Shown piece after piece: positions 49,187 through 60,757 of a stretch of 64,000 bases of DNA (positions are counted from its first letter, which is position 1; each line of letters opens with the position of its first letter). The stretch is from NCBI GenBank assembly GCA_003290165.1, contig QNQO01007630.1, forward strand, positions 1 to 64,000. The letters run 5' to 3'. The notes below the pieces were generated by a model. That model was not told where the DNA came from. It worked only from the letters and a program-made list of their open reading frames with translations, and made no database searches. Source of the stretch: Berberis thunbergii. Lineage: Eukaryota > Streptophyta > Magnoliopsida > Ranunculales > Berberidaceae. Position numbers and translations under genes: made by a program.

Positions 49187-51290
49187 ATTAATTTTTTTCC
49201 ACAACAAAATGCAAACACTTATTAAAATAATGTATAGCCCAAGGAAAACTAATTGTACGAACAGACTTTTCAAAAGACTTACCAAATGCAAATTTTAACG
49301 GCGCCACCATAAACCAGTGCAAAATATCTATTAACAGTGCAACGTGTTGAGCTTCTTGTTGTCTTAAGATTATGTGACACATTATTCAATTTTACAAATG
49401 GTATGACTCATAAAAACATTTTGTGGCAGTTCTAATTGCAATGCACAACCCACAACCTGCTCGGATAAAGTCAGACAAGTTTCCATTAACAGTGGCGGAC
49501 TCAGGAATATTGTCAAGGAAGGGCGAAATGACAAATAATTATTAATTGATAATAATATTTATCAAGGGTGGAGCAAAAAAAATTTCCTACCTAAGCTAGT
49601 ACCTAATAAAAAGTACAATTGAAAAAATACATTGTATAGACCAAATTGAATCTAGTGTAGACTAATTTTAAGCCATAATAGGGTCGCAATATCGATAACC
49701 TTAGGAAAGGGCAAATGAGCGTAATAAATAGAATATATAATTGAAATCACAAATAATTAGGATAAGTATTGAACCTAAAAAATATTAAATTTGCGAATAT
49801 ACTATGATCCTAATACAATTTCATAGAAAAATTGGGTTATATAAGGCTCAAATTTTGTACGAATTTGCTGATGGTATATATTTTCATTGAATTCTATAGT
49901 TATTATTTATATATTGGTTTCAAATATTTTTTTTACTGGAGGTTTTATGCAACTTGTGAACAAGCAATTTATTTCTTTACTATTTGTAATTACATAAAAT
50001 TGCGTTGAAAACAAAAAGAAGGTGCAGGTCACAATGACAAAAGTAGTAACTATTAATAGTCATAAAGAAATCATATGCACCAAGATGACCAAAAATAAGT
50101 TTGTATTATGCTAAACAATTTTTATTGTTTGCAATTACTAATAAAGTTGCATTGAAAATAATAAAAAAAATTGAAATCTCACGCTGAAAGAGTATCGAAC
50201 TAAGGTCTTTTACTAAAACTAATAAACTTCTAACAACTACAACAAATATATGTTCAAAAGGATGAATGAACAATTATGCTATTGCATTATACATTATATA
50301 ATTAAATTTCTTTGTAAGACAAACATATAGTAAATATATATTGAAAGTTGAGTTGCCCCCCTCGCCCCTTAGTAGGTCTACCCTTGGCCATTAAACTATC
50401 CATGGAATGATAGTCCATAGTAAGCTAGCAACATAGCCTCTTACATAACCATACATTTAATAGGTAGAAATGGAAGATATAGTTTCGGAATAAACACTTC
50501 TTTTAATTGATTTGTAGATAAAATTTTGCTTATCTATACTCGGAAACATAATCCCTCTTACATCAGCCATGCGTAGCAGATGATAGTATCTCAACTTGCA
50601 GCAAAAATTAGCTCTCAGATGTCAGATCAGAACATGCTATATCAAAGAGGGTAAACCAACAATTTGAAAAGAGCTAATTATTAGCTGAAGAAATTAACCT
50701 GTCACTAATCACCCAGCAAAAAAAGAAAACAAAAATTAAATAAAATAGAACACACTAGAAATTAATACGGTCCAAAACCTATAACAGCTTAAATAGTTCT
50801 GATATGCTGATAATCAATACAATAGATATTAATGCTATCCAAACAACTAAACACTTTAATAGTTATGACCGTTGAAAAACAACACACCAAACATTAACGA
50901 AATAAGAAGCTAAACCAGTATGAGGGAATCATCAATTAGGATCCATCTAAATAACACTTTTTCTTTTACCAATGATGGCATCATTGAAATGAAAGGGCTT
51001 GGAGCTAGTAGGATGACTTTGTGGGGCTTATTCCATCTGAAGGTTACATGTTTGAACAAACCAGAGGCTCCCTCGATGAGCAAGCTCATTAGACTTGTTA
51101 GTAACAACCACAGGGAAGAGTTCTATTCTATGTCAAAACATATCGTGCTTCCTATGGTTACTTCCACCCATCATCAAATTTTGTTCCAGTCTAGTGTTGT
51201 CTCCCGGCCCTTAGACTAACGCCATTAAGATCATTTGAACTTATAGGGTGGCAGGGAGGGCTAGAGTTACTTTTACAAAAAAAAAAAAAA
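49187..51290. other. Intergenic, no recognised gene
   Basis: AT-rich DNA. A 99-codon plus-strand frame at 50,920-51,219 and its opposite frame are open but show no family motif. I see no splice-site-bounded exon or terminal repeat. Confidence 0.4.
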
Positions 51291-51291
51291 A

Positions 51292-52136
51292 AAGGTAAAG
51301 TTTCTCATAAAATATATTTTGATTCTTATCACAGAAATTAACTAGTGATAATAGCTTAAATAAAGAAATAGGGCAGTAGCTATGAGTTTTTTGTAAGAAG
51401 ATTGAACAAGAGTTCCATTTACTATCATGAAAAACTCAATCTTTATTAGGATTTTCCAAAAATGTGACAAAGTATATGCACAACAAACTACTCCTATTTT
51501 TTGTGAAAAGTCTCCGTTTGTTAGAATGCATATATTGCTTAGTTTTCACACTACACCAAATTGACATTTTTGTAACAACCCCCAAAAAAATATCACTTTT
51601 GAAGTGTAACAATCCACCTAACAATTTTACACATTTATACAAAACAAAATGATACAATAATTGTATCACCATGAAGAGTATGGTTATAAAAGTGATACTA
51701 TTCATGGTGATCCAACTTATTGTATCATTTTATTTTTGTTACTGTTTTTCATTTTTTGACTAAATTTAGTTTTGACTTAAAATTTTTGGTGGATTGTAAC
51801 ATCTCAAAAGTGATACTATTTTTAGAGTTGTTACAAAAGTGCAAATTTGGTGTAATGTCAATTCAGTCTAAACATCAGTGACAAAAATTTTGAGAGGAAA
51901 CAAAAAATACTAGCATACAAAATTGTTGCAACATTGGTATATGACGCATGTGATATATATATGTTATACCTAGAGTGGTTAACGCCATCATCATCTCCAT
52001 GTAATAAAAAAATATGACAAACATAATTAATGTTAGTCAAGAATAAAAGGTTGGCCCTTATATTAAAGGGTAGGGTATAATCGTATTCTCTTCAATCGAA
52101 GTTATTAAGAGTAACATAACTACTAGAACAAATGAA
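51292..52136. repeat. Segmental duplication, copy 1 (with MITE)
   Basis: This matches 52,268-52,864 with many substitutions (shared blocks include CATTTACTATCATGAAAAAC, AGAATGCATATATT and TTATTAAGAGTAAC). The MITE at 51,549-51,857 is extra in this copy. The duplicate lies directly downstream of the F-box pseudogene, so copy 1 may be all that is left of a tandem F-box gene. Confidence 0.8.
51549..51857. mobile_element. CACTA-type MITE, 309 bp
   Basis: The ends CACTACACCAAATTGACATT and (inverted) CATTACACCAAATTTGCACT are flanked by TCA on both sides (51,546-51,548 and 51,858-51,860). The interior is a large imperfect inverted repeat around TGATACAATAATTGTATCA. The homologous place in copy 2 (about 52,535) has a single TCA and no element. 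There is no coding capacity. Confidence 0.8.
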
Positions 52137-52267
52137 CACATGATTTATGGATCACAACTAAGTATTTTTTTTTTTTTTTTTTTGGGGAGGAGGAGGGGGG
52201 GGGTGTGGCGAGCAGTTTGGAAGTAATTAAGCCTAGTGTTTGCAATAACAACCCAACCATCTAATTT

Positions 52268-52864
52268 GATTAAAAAAAAGCTAAAGTTTCTCAAAAATAT
52301 ATTTTCATTCTTATCGCAGAATTTAAATAGCGATAACAGCTTAAATAAAGAAATAAGGCAGTAGAGTATGAGTTTTTTTCGTAAGAAGACTAAACATGAG
52401 TACCATTTACTATCATGAAAAACTCAATATTTATTAGGGTTTATCAAAACTGCCACAAGGTATATGCATAAAAATTCCCCATATTAATTTTCTGTGAAAG
52501 AGTCTTCCTTAGAATGCATATATTACTTAGTTCTCAATCCAGAAGTCTAAATATCAATGACAGGAAAACTTGAGAAGAAAACAAAAAAATCTAGTATACA
52601 AAATTGTTGCAACATTGGTGTATGACGTATGTGATATATGTATCTCATGCTACAGTAGATATCTAGAATGGTTATCCCTCGCCCGTTTCCTCGACATTTA
52701 GAATTCCTCTATTCAATATCATATCCATAAAACGTTTATATATGACAGACAAAATCAATGTTAGTCGAGAACAAAAGTTTGGCGCTTATATTCAAAGGGT
52801 ACGTAGGTAAAATCCTATTCTCTTCAGTCGAAGTTATTAAGAGTAACCAAACTACTAGAACAAA
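52268..52864. repeat. Segmental duplication, copy 2 (empty site)
   Basis: This is the second copy of the unit at 51,292-52,136, lacking the MITE. It adjoins the 3' end of the F-box pseudogene (minus strand) and probably represents its 3' flank. Confidence 0.8.
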
Positions 52865-52915
52865 TATACTTCAACAAGCAATGAAAATATACAGCATACG
52901 TACCTTTCTTTCACT

Positions 52916-54150
52916 TTATGCATTAATTTCTTCAACAGTACCCATTAGTTTGCAAGGTGAAATGAGGCTCTCAATGTAAGGAAACGCTTGAAACCATCTT
53001 GAAATCCAAGTAGGATTGTAACCCAGGTCGAAAATTGGAACCGTCTCAAGTAGCAAACCTTTTTTTGTTTCAACATCATAACAACATAATAACATGGAAT
53101 CGCAAAGTAATAGTAGTTTACCATCCTTGCCAAAGGAAATAGGAATAAATTCATAAGCATTTAGCTCCTTCGCTTCTAATAACGAACTGCTGTGTCCAAC
53201 ATTCCATAACATTATATTCCTTCATAACCCATATCACATAATCATTAATTCCACCATCACAGCAATAACAGTCTGATATCCAAAGAAAACCTCCAACAAC
53301 CCCAGCTCTAACACAACTATAATAAGGTTCTGTGCAAAGTCTGCTTTCAGGAGGCACTGGAATAACCTCAAAATTTTCAAACTCCAAATCAAAAGAAACG
53401 AAGACTTTGTTCAATTCGCTGAACCAATGAACATGCCCTCTGACAAATCCACCTGTAATCTCAAGAAAATCGTCATGTAAATAACCAGGGACATCCTCTA
53501 TGACTCTCCATGAGTTTTATCCTATTGTATGTACTAGGACTTGAACTGATGTTTCGCCTTCTCCTTGGTCCCAATAGAAGACATGAACTACCTTGAATTT
53601 CTCAATAGATTGATCAAAACCGAAACTAGAAGCCACATTAAGAAGGTGAAAATCAGGCAAAGTCATCTCTGGAAGATTAGCATACTCTCTTGTGGAGGGA
53701 TTATAGATATACATGGAAGGGAAAGGCTTGGGAAGTCTACTATCAGTGAAATAGGGGGCACAAAAGTAGAACAGGCCTTTACAATGACCCGCTAAGAGCC
53801 AGCCATATGGATCATGAATGGAAGGTTAATTCTTGATGTCTTATATATAAGAGATGATAGATTGTTCATCATTTTCAGATGAAGCGAGATCATAATCTTC
53901 TATCTTAAGAAGTTGGCCTATATAATAGCAAGGATTCAAAATGAGAGAAAAGGGGTGATCGGTTTGCTCAGCGGAGGAGTTCGAATAATGCAAGTAACAA
54001 AATATGGATTGTCAATAGTAGAGCACCATGTCTTGCATACTGACCTGCATCTGAACACTGATTTCTTAGGCAAAAGGAGAGGATGTTTGTTGTGATCTCG
54101 GTTGGAAGATGATCCATCGCAAACATTTGTTGAAACCCTTTGATGGATAA
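52916..54150 (-). pseudogene. F-box protein pseudogene (F-box plus FBA domain)
   Basis: The minus strand starts at ATG 54,117 with an F-box (MDHLPTEITTNILS, frame shift, PKKSVFRCRSVCKTWCSTID). It continues through shifted frames (NSSAEQTDHPFSLILNPCYY) to the F-box-associated region (MYIYNPSTREYANLPEMTLP, FKVVHVFYWDQGEGET, NDYVIWVMKEYNV, FGKDGKLLLLCDSMLLCCYD) and ends at 52,916. A stop (HTIG*NSW) lies near 53,520 and another frame change near 53,200. F-box proteins of this type recruit substrates to SCF ubiquitin ligases. It is the nearest thing to a host gene here but is not functional. A copia LTR lies 44 bp upstream of its start. Confidence 0.88.
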
Positions 54151-54160
54151 TTGACAGTCC

Positions 54161-54618
54161 TGTTGTAATTAAACCAAAATCTTAAGACTCTAGTTGATTC
54201 AATGGAAACAAGAAGAATAGAAACATACCCGATTGATCCATAGCGATTTTCTCGTTGATTGTGATGAGTTTGGATTGTTTGGATCTTCCGATTGATTCAA
54301 GCGTTTCCCTTAGTTCTCTGTTGAGGGGATACAGAAGACAATTCCAAAAGTTTTTTCTGTTTTCAATGCATACGCTCAATCGGGGGACTCATCCTATTTA
54401 TAATGCCCATAAGTCACAACCCTTCAACTTACGGGCTGTGAATTTCCAATTCTGCCCCTCATTGAATAATAAATTACATCTTTATTTACACCATGTTATT
54501 TATTAATATCTTATAGTCCAACATCCCTATTAGATCACATATTAGATGGACTACACTTTAAGATAACAATACACGTTATATTACATATGTGTGCCCACAT
54601 TATTGAATTTGTCCAACA
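54161..54618 (-). repeat. 3' LTR of a copia element
   Basis: A 458-bp segment begins TGTTG and ends CAACA, with a minus-strand TATAAATAGG at about 54,395-54,405. Directly outside on the inner side is the purine tract AAGTGGGAGAT (minus, 54,619-54,632), so this is the LTR at the 3' end of a minus-strand element. Its pol remnant lies beyond E3 at 59,918-60,757. The ATG at 54,241 (MDQSG) is LTR sequence, not an F-box exon. Confidence 0.75.
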
Positions 54619-54855
54619 ATCTCCCACTTGGGCCATATATTTTATCTTTAATGTGTATAACCTTAGGAGCTTAAAACTTGCTATCACAAGTAAAGGTATT
54701 CCGAAACAATCTCGTCCATTGACTATACTGATACAGGATTAAAGTGATTTTCGTCACATGTAGCGTAACTAAATCCATCAATAGTCCCATATACCAATAT
54801 AATCAAATGACATAGATCAAACATGGATGTAGAGCATGGAAATTACATGTGATGT
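54619..54855 (-). mobile_element. Copia 3' untranslated segment left of E3
   Basis: This is the polypurine tract and untranslated sequence between the copia LTR and the E3 insertion. It continues at 59,761 once E3 and one copy of TGT are removed. No gene. Confidence 0.7.
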
Positions 54856-56177
54856 CACTACAACACAACTGGCTTTTAATAGCATTTGAGCATAGCGTTT
54901 TTAATACTTATGCTATGATAAGAATAGTTTTAATCACATTTCATTATTAAAACGTTATTGAATAAGGGCGGGAGATGGAAAAATTGACCCCCGCTATAAT
55001 TTTGCTCAAAATTATGGGAAAACCGCTCAAATCTTTTCACCAAAAGCAAAAATAGAACGCCTCTCACTCCCTCCTTCCCTCTCGCTCATGTAGTTGCCTC
55101 TCTCCCACTCTATTCATCTCTCTGTCTTCTTCTCTACTCTCTCCATTTTCTCTAGCTTTTCCTTTCTCAATTGATTTGGAGTTAGGGTTATTGAAGGTCC
55201 CAATTTTTCTTTGACTTAAGAATGCGAACTCTCATCTCCTTCACGCTCTTCTTCCTCAACAACCAATTAAAGAGATTGAGATACAGATTAAAGAGTTGTT
55301 ATCTCCTTCTCCTTAAAGAGATTGAGAGACAGATATCGGGGGAGTGACAGATCCTTCTCTCTCTTCTTCCTCCACGCAAACAACAAACATCATCTCTACA
55401 ACCTTCTCTTCACGTCGCCAGCCACAGGTCCATATCGCAGCCACCAATAGATCCATCACGCCCTGCTCTCCTCCATCTCATCTTCAGGTAATCTCTCTAA
55501 TTTCTTCTTCGTTTTGACTTTCCTCCCTCTACACAATTAAGCAATTCCCCAGCCACCAATAAATTACTGCGTTTTGTGTTTTTTTTTTTTTTTTTTTTTT
55601 GTCCTGTTTGATTTCTGTATGAAACCAAAGGATTTACTTTTTTTCCTGAAAAGTTCAAGTTTTTGTTCAAGGTACACTTGTCAAACTTAATTATTTGCTT
55701 TGATTCGATTCTTGTACTGTTAGTATAATTGGGGGATTTTTTGTTTGCTGTTCAATATTGATTGTTTAATTGATTCATCTTTGGGGTTTGTTTAATTTGT
55801 TTTGTTATTTGCTCAATTTAGTTCAGCTTGTTCTCTTTTCTCTGTTTTATTGTTGAATCTGTGTTTTTCATGTTCAATTAGATGCGATTTGTCGATAGAT
55901 TTGACTACCCATATTTGAAATTGTTCAACAAAGAAGGGGTTTTGTTTTGAAATTGTTCAACAGAGAAGGGTTTTTGTTTTGATTGTGAAACTCTTTATAT
56001 CTGTTTTTTTGATTCGTTTCAATGTTGGGGTTTTCTTTCTTTTATTGGATTATTGACTCTTTTGGGTTAATTTGTATATTTTTAGATTGTATGGCTCTGG
56101 TATTAAATTTTAGTTCAAATTATTTTGTTGATGTCGAAATGTAAGATTGGATTGATAATTGTCAATTGATCGAATAG

Positions 56178-56896
56178 GTACAGTGATCGCGACGACATCT
56201 CCACCTGCAAAGGAGACTCCTTCTGAGAAATTGAAAAGCGATTTACCGCCAATTACACCAGCAGTGGAAGTTACAGATGTAGCAGGCATTGATTTGAAAG
56301 GAAAGGAGTCCACTGTCACAATCACTGTGGTGTGTGCATCCGGGGATCTGGCCAAGAAGAAGATATTTCCTGCACTTTTTGCACTTTATTATGAAGATTG
56401 TCTCCCTGAGGTTTGACTTCTCTGAATTTTCATTCTCCTTGATTATTACATTAAACTTGGTGTTATTAGTGTTATTGTTCTATGTTATAAGTCAAACAAT
56501 GTAAGTGGATGTTTATGGCTGCAGCATTTTACCGTGTTTGGTTATGCTCGGAGTAAAATGACTGACGCGGAGCTGAGAGAGATTGTTAGCAGGACTCTTA
56601 CTTGCAGAATTGATAAAAGGTGTGCGGTAAATCTAAAATTTTCTTCAAAATCTTGTTTGATTCCGTAAATAAGGTTACTAATGTATCCTGACTGCATGTT
56701 TGTTTGTTCAGCATAGTTCATTATAGTATTTGTTGTGTGATTTTCATGGGATTTAATCTGAGGTTTGTTTTTCTATTTTAGGGAGAACTGCAGTGAAAAA
56801 ATGGAGCAATTTCTAAGTCGATGCTTTTACCATTCTGGTCAGTACGACTCAGAGGATAATTTTGCAGCATTGGATAAGAAGCTGAAGGAGCATGAG
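56178..56896 (+). pseudogene. Captured exons of a plastid glucose-6-phosphate dehydrogenase
   Basis: Three plus-strand exons with GT-AG borders join in phase: 56178-56410 ([20 protein letters not shown], then [16 protein letters not shown]), 56525-56619 ([20 protein letters not shown], then [12 protein letters not shown]) and 56782-56896 ([20 protein letters not shown], then KLKEHE). This is the N-terminal NADP-binding region of the plastid isoform, which feeds the oxidative pentose phosphate pathway. The family motif [10 protein letters not shown] reads [10 protein letters not shown], so the first Gly of the dinucleotide-binding loop is lost. The catalytic RIDHYLGKE region is absent. Confidence 0.92.
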
Positions 56897-57836
56897 GTAA
56901 TGCGAGCCTAATAACTAAGCTTGTTATATGACTAATTGGAGGTTGAGTTTTAACTATGGACAATAACTTTCTATGTTCTTCACATTTTTCCAAGTTTTTA
57001 GAAGCTGTTTTGTTAGCTTAGCTCAAGAGAACATCCGTATTCCCCATGAAATAATGTTATTGATTATGTTGGTTATGATGTTCTTGAAGAGAGTAAGAGT
57101 TTGGTTGAAGTTCCAAATCTCAAACCATTTTTTTCTTTCTTTTCTTAATAGTGTTTTAGATATATAAAAGAACTCTATTAGAAGAGTTAGGCCAAGAACT
57201 AATTGGGTGTTCCAGCACCCAAAACTGCAGCAACCTTGAGTAACAAAATCTGCAGAAAAGTGTATGACACTGCAAAAAACATGGAAGCGATGCTTCGTTT
57301 ACTTTGTATCAGACCCTGCAAAAATGTAAAATTGTGTACAAATATTTTGGACAGTAAATGGACAGTCCAAACAGTCCTAGAAAACATATCGAGTTTCACT
57401 GTTACCTAGATCTCCTCAACTAAAATTCAACCTACTTTTATTCAGTTTATTTGCATCTAATTTCACTTGCCTTCAAAGAAGCAAATTACTAGTTTATTCT
57501 CCTCATGTCGCATATGATTTGGCAATCATTGAGTGACCTAGAAGTTTCAGAACCTGTAGCATATGTAGCTGGATTAATTTCCTTCTAGTCTTTCAGAATA
57601 CTTTTGTCTTCTGTTTTTCAACCATTCCTCGCCTTCTATTTCTATGTCCTTACCCTTTATCAAGTATATTATGTTAGATCAACTTTTTTACATTTAATTG
57701 TCACCAACTCCAATTTTAGAGGTTGTTTTATTGTTTTTTTTTGTTATTGTTCCAAACATTTATTACATTTTTTTTCAGTTCACAACTAATTACTGAGACA
57801 AAAGCTAATGAGGAACATGGTATTTTGAAAATACAG

Positions 57837-58287
57837 GGAAGCAATTGGAAAAATTCTAGCTCGGGGTCATAGTCGAGTTCCTGTCTATTATGGAAATCCG
57901 AGGAAAATAATTGGACTTCTGCTGGTGAGTAATGGCTTATAAAAGTATTTACAGTTGATATGTATATCTCGGTAACAGAAATTAGCTCACTGTAAAACTA
58001 TCAAGACCTTCATTTTTTCCCTCCTTCCATCATAGGTCAAAAGTCTTCTTATAGTACGGGCAGAAACTGAGACCTCAGTTAGTGCTGTCTCCATCAGAAG
58101 AATACCACGGTATGCTCATTCAAGAGTTATTCTGCTTCTCATCTTTTAATCTCAAAGTGCATTGTCTCCTTTTTTTTGTCTGTTAACTTTTCAAACCTGC
58201 TCTTGACATATATTGGGACGTATTCATCCCTTGATTATTACTAGGGTTCCAGCAGACATTACTCTGTATGATATATTGAATGATTTT
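57837..58287 (+). pseudogene. Captured exons of a CNNM/DUF21 CBS-domain protein
   Basis: Plus-strand exons 57837-57924 (ILARGHSRVPVYYGNPRK, then IIGLLL), 58036-58109 (VKSLLIVRAETETSVSAVSI, then RRIPR) and 58245-about 58287 (VPADITLYDILN) follow the CBS region of plant DUF21-CBS proteins exactly in order. After YDILN the sequence diverges. These membrane proteins are relatives of CNNM/CorC. The DUF21 membrane part is not present. Confidence 0.9.
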
Positions 58288-58398
58288 CTCCGATACCCTA
58301 CTGCACGCAGCCTGAAAAAATGTAAACAAGTCTGATTATGTAGCTCATTTAGTGTACTGCCTCCCAACCATAGGTAGAAGAATAAAGGGATAACTTAC

Positions 58399-58515
58399 TT
58401 TTGCCCCTCCAAGAAGCATTGTAGTGACACAGAACATCATATGAACAACTGCCAACACAAAAATGAAAATGTGTAGCTGATGTAGTCCTTCTAGTGATAG
58501 CAATGGGACTTTCCC
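58399..58515 (-). pseudogene. Captured MLO exon, antisense within E3
   Basis: A minus-strand exon bounded by TATACAG and GTAAGT encodes GKVPLLSLEGLHQLHIFIFV, then LAVVHMMFCVTTMLLGGAK, a conserved loop and membrane helix of plant MLO seven-helix proteins. It is the only recognised fragment in E3 on the opposite strand. Sequence to 58,617 is open in the same frame but is not MLO-like. MLO proteins are calmodulin-binding channels linked to powdery mildew susceptibility. Confidence 0.85.
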
Positions 58516-58837
58516 CTGTATAATGGATGTAGGAATACAAAATAGAGGACACAGTAAGTACTTGTAGTGGTATGGGATAATAGGAACAGAACGCCTGAAG
58601 TTTTTTTTATCCTGCATATCTCATGACTGGAACAATCTGCTAATCTGTTGTTGCATGTTATAACTTATATGATATATGTTCTCACTTCTGTTTTTCTCCT
58701 TTGAGAATTCAGATGATTAAGCATATGTTGCACTATAGCTGATTTACACTGTCGACTCCTAGTAATTCTCAAAGCTTTTTCCAATTTAATGTTATTAGGT
58801 CCCTCAAGTCTTATTCATATATATGTTGTTTTTGCAG

Positions 58838-59080
58838 GACTGGCTTTGGCTCAATGGATGTGCCTGGTTGGAATCTGATGATGGGTTTGCCTATAAAAAG
58901 AGTGTGTCTGCACTTAAGGTTGGCCAAAAAGTTAGTGTCCATGTGTTGCGTGTCACTAAGGGTCTGATTACCTTGACAATGAAAAGAGAACAAGAAGCAG
59001 AAGGATCAAACGCCAACCTTGTCCAGGGCGTTGTGCATGCAGCAACCAACCCTTTTGCACGGGCATTCCGAAAACAATGA
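58838..59080 (+). pseudogene. Captured last exon of an S1-domain RNA-binding protein
   Basis: A plus-strand exon after TTTTTGCAG runs to a stop at 59,080. It encodes SVSALKVGQKVSVHVLRVTK, then GLITLTMKREQEAEG, the last strands of an S1 (OB-fold) domain, then QGVVHAATNPFARAFRKQ. The GVVHTATNPF tail suggests a chloroplast S1-domain protein, possibly related to the S1 repeats of plastid EF-Ts, but I cannot fix the family. The frame is intact. Confidence 0.7.
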
Positions 59081-59387
59081 TATAGCTACAGTTTTATACT
59101 AGACAGAGGTCCAGGGCCATCAGGAGGAGGCTGTTGAGGGCAAGAATACACTTTTGGGGAAGTGTTGTGTAGTCGTTTTTTGTCCTCGTGAAAGTAACAT
59201 CCAGTTAAAACCAAGTGGTTTCATCTGTTGTATTGCCATTTTAAGCTAGCCATGGCAACTACGTTTTGAGAAATAAGTTTCTTTTCTTCATGACTGATTT
59301 ACTTTCTCTGTAAAGGCTTAGTGTTTGCTGTCATTTTGTGGATGCTTGATTGTACAGATCCCATGAAAATGTTTAACTTTGGGACAT

Positions 59388-59755
59388 TAATTCATGGAAA
59401 TGTTTAACTTTGGCACATTAAAATTTTTATTTTCTAGACATAAAACTTATGAGATGTAATAAAAAGTCATTTGATAGTTTAAAAAAAAAAAAAAAAATAT
59501 ATATATTTGATGTGTATACTTACCATAGCGTTTTTAAACCGCTATGGTAGATTTCCATAGCGTTTTTAAACCGCTATAGTATCCTCTACCATAGCGTTTT
59601 TAAACCGCTATAAAAGCCAAACTTACCATAGCGTTTTAAAACCGCTATAATAGCCCCTGGGTCTATTATAGCGTCGGCTGTCATAGCGTTTACTAAAACG
59701 CTATGGTATCCTACCATAGCGTTTTTGAAACACTATGAATCAAACATTTTTCTTG
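59388..59755. repeat. E3 3' cassette and subterminal palindrome array
   Basis: The block 59,388-59,477 matches the E2 cassette (35,088-35,175 complement) and part of E1's (47,769-47,796). After an A run and TATATA comes an array of palindromes of the type CATAGCGTTTTTAAACCGCT, then ATGG (59,525-59,735), ending at the terminus. A 30-bp tandem copy (CATGAAAATGTTTAACTTTG / CATGGAAATGTTTAACTTTG) lies at 59,362-59,420. Confidence 0.85.
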
Positions 59756-59917
59756 TAGTGTGTGATCCAAAAATGTCTATTTCCAACTGTCCAACTTTAA
59801 TCTTTAATGAGATCAAACATATAATAAACAGACAATTGACTGAAGACTTTATTTCTGCAGAAAATACTAAATTACACCAATGTGTCCAAAAATCCATCAT
59901 AGAACAACAAAACTCCA

Positions 59918-60757
59918 CTAAACCATGATATCCTCATGTGACTTAACACCCATATGAGCGGTGTGCTCATGAAAGACCTTGGGTGGTAATCCCTTAGTAA
60001 GCGGATCCGCATTCATGGAGTGTGTCCTAATATGCTCTATGAAAATCTGTTTATTCTCTATTCTCTCCTTCACAACCAGGAACTTTATGTCAATATGATT
60101 TGACCTAGACGAGCTTCTGTTGTTGTTAGCATATAAAACTGCTGACTTATTGTCACAATATAACTTTAGTGGTCTTTCTGTGTCATTCAAAATGCGCAGC
60201 CCAGTGACAAAATAACGCAGCCATAATCCATGGTTGGAGGCCTCAAAACACGCCACATATTCTGCTTCCATGGTGGAAGAAGCTATGAGTGTCTGTTTAG
60301 CACTTCTCCAAGAAATAGCTCCTCCAGCTAACAGATAAATGTAGCCTGATGTAGATTTTCTACTATCTTGGCATCCAGCAAAATCAGAATCAGCATACCC
60401 TATGATCTCCAACTGATCTGATCTCTTGTATGTGAGCATGTAATCCTTAGTTCTCTGTAAATATCTCATAACCCGTTTAGCTGTTTTCCAGTGACTCATC
60501 CTAGGGTTATCCAAATATTTGCCAAGCAATCCAACAATGAATGTTATGTCTAGACGTGCACATACTTGAGCATACATAAGACTCCCAACAGAGGATGCAT
60601 AGGGTTTGCATCTCTACAACTTCAAGTTTAGTTTTAGGACACTGTTTAAGACTGAATTTGTCTCCTTTAGATATAGGGGTATCTCCTGGTTTACAATCTT
60701 GCATGCCAAAACTTTTAAGCACTTTTTCTATATAGCCATTTTGTGATAATCCAAGAA
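59918..60757 (-). pseudogene. Copia pol C-terminus (RT thumb and RNase H)
   Basis: The minus-strand frame 60,577-59,918 has typical Ty1/copia RNase H motifs: DYMLTYKRSDQLEIIGYADS then DFAGC, GGAISWRSAKQTLIASSTME then AEYVA, LYCDNKSAV and HIDIKFLVVKERIE, ending DPLTKGLPPKVFHEHTAHMG. Upstream, in a shifted frame (60,757-60,600), is ILGLSQNGYIEKVLKSFGMQ followed by DCKPGDTP, the RT C-terminus. One frame shift near 60,590 breaks it. E4 interrupts the gene at 60,758; the RT core, integrase and 5' LTR must lie beyond E4. Its 3' LTR is 54,161-54,618. Confidence 0.88.

Larger units (their letters stand above)
54856..59760 (+). mobile_element. E3: gene-carrying CACTA transposon in a copia element
   Basis: The ends CACTACAACACAACTGG (54,856) and CATTTTTCTTGTAGTG (59,760) are flanked by the target duplication TGT (54,853-54,855 and 59,761-59,763). 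Length 4.9 kb. The subterminal palindromes differ from E1/E2 (core AGCGTTTTTAAACCGCT). The 5' side (54,960-55,490) is a GC-skewed, pyrimidine-rich leader followed by an intron-like stretch. Fragments of G6PDH, CNNM/DUF21, MLO (antisense) and an S1-domain protein lie inside. No transposase is visible. Confidence 0.88.

Noticed and set aside
50920..51219. A 99-codon plus-strand gene
   Set aside because: No family motif, no nearby splice sites, and the opposite strand is equally open.
54161..54245. An upstream coding exon of the F-box gene (MDQSG at 54,241)
   Set aside because: It falls within the copia LTR defined by TGTTG/CAACA ends and a polypurine tract; the F-box itself has its own ATG at 54,117.
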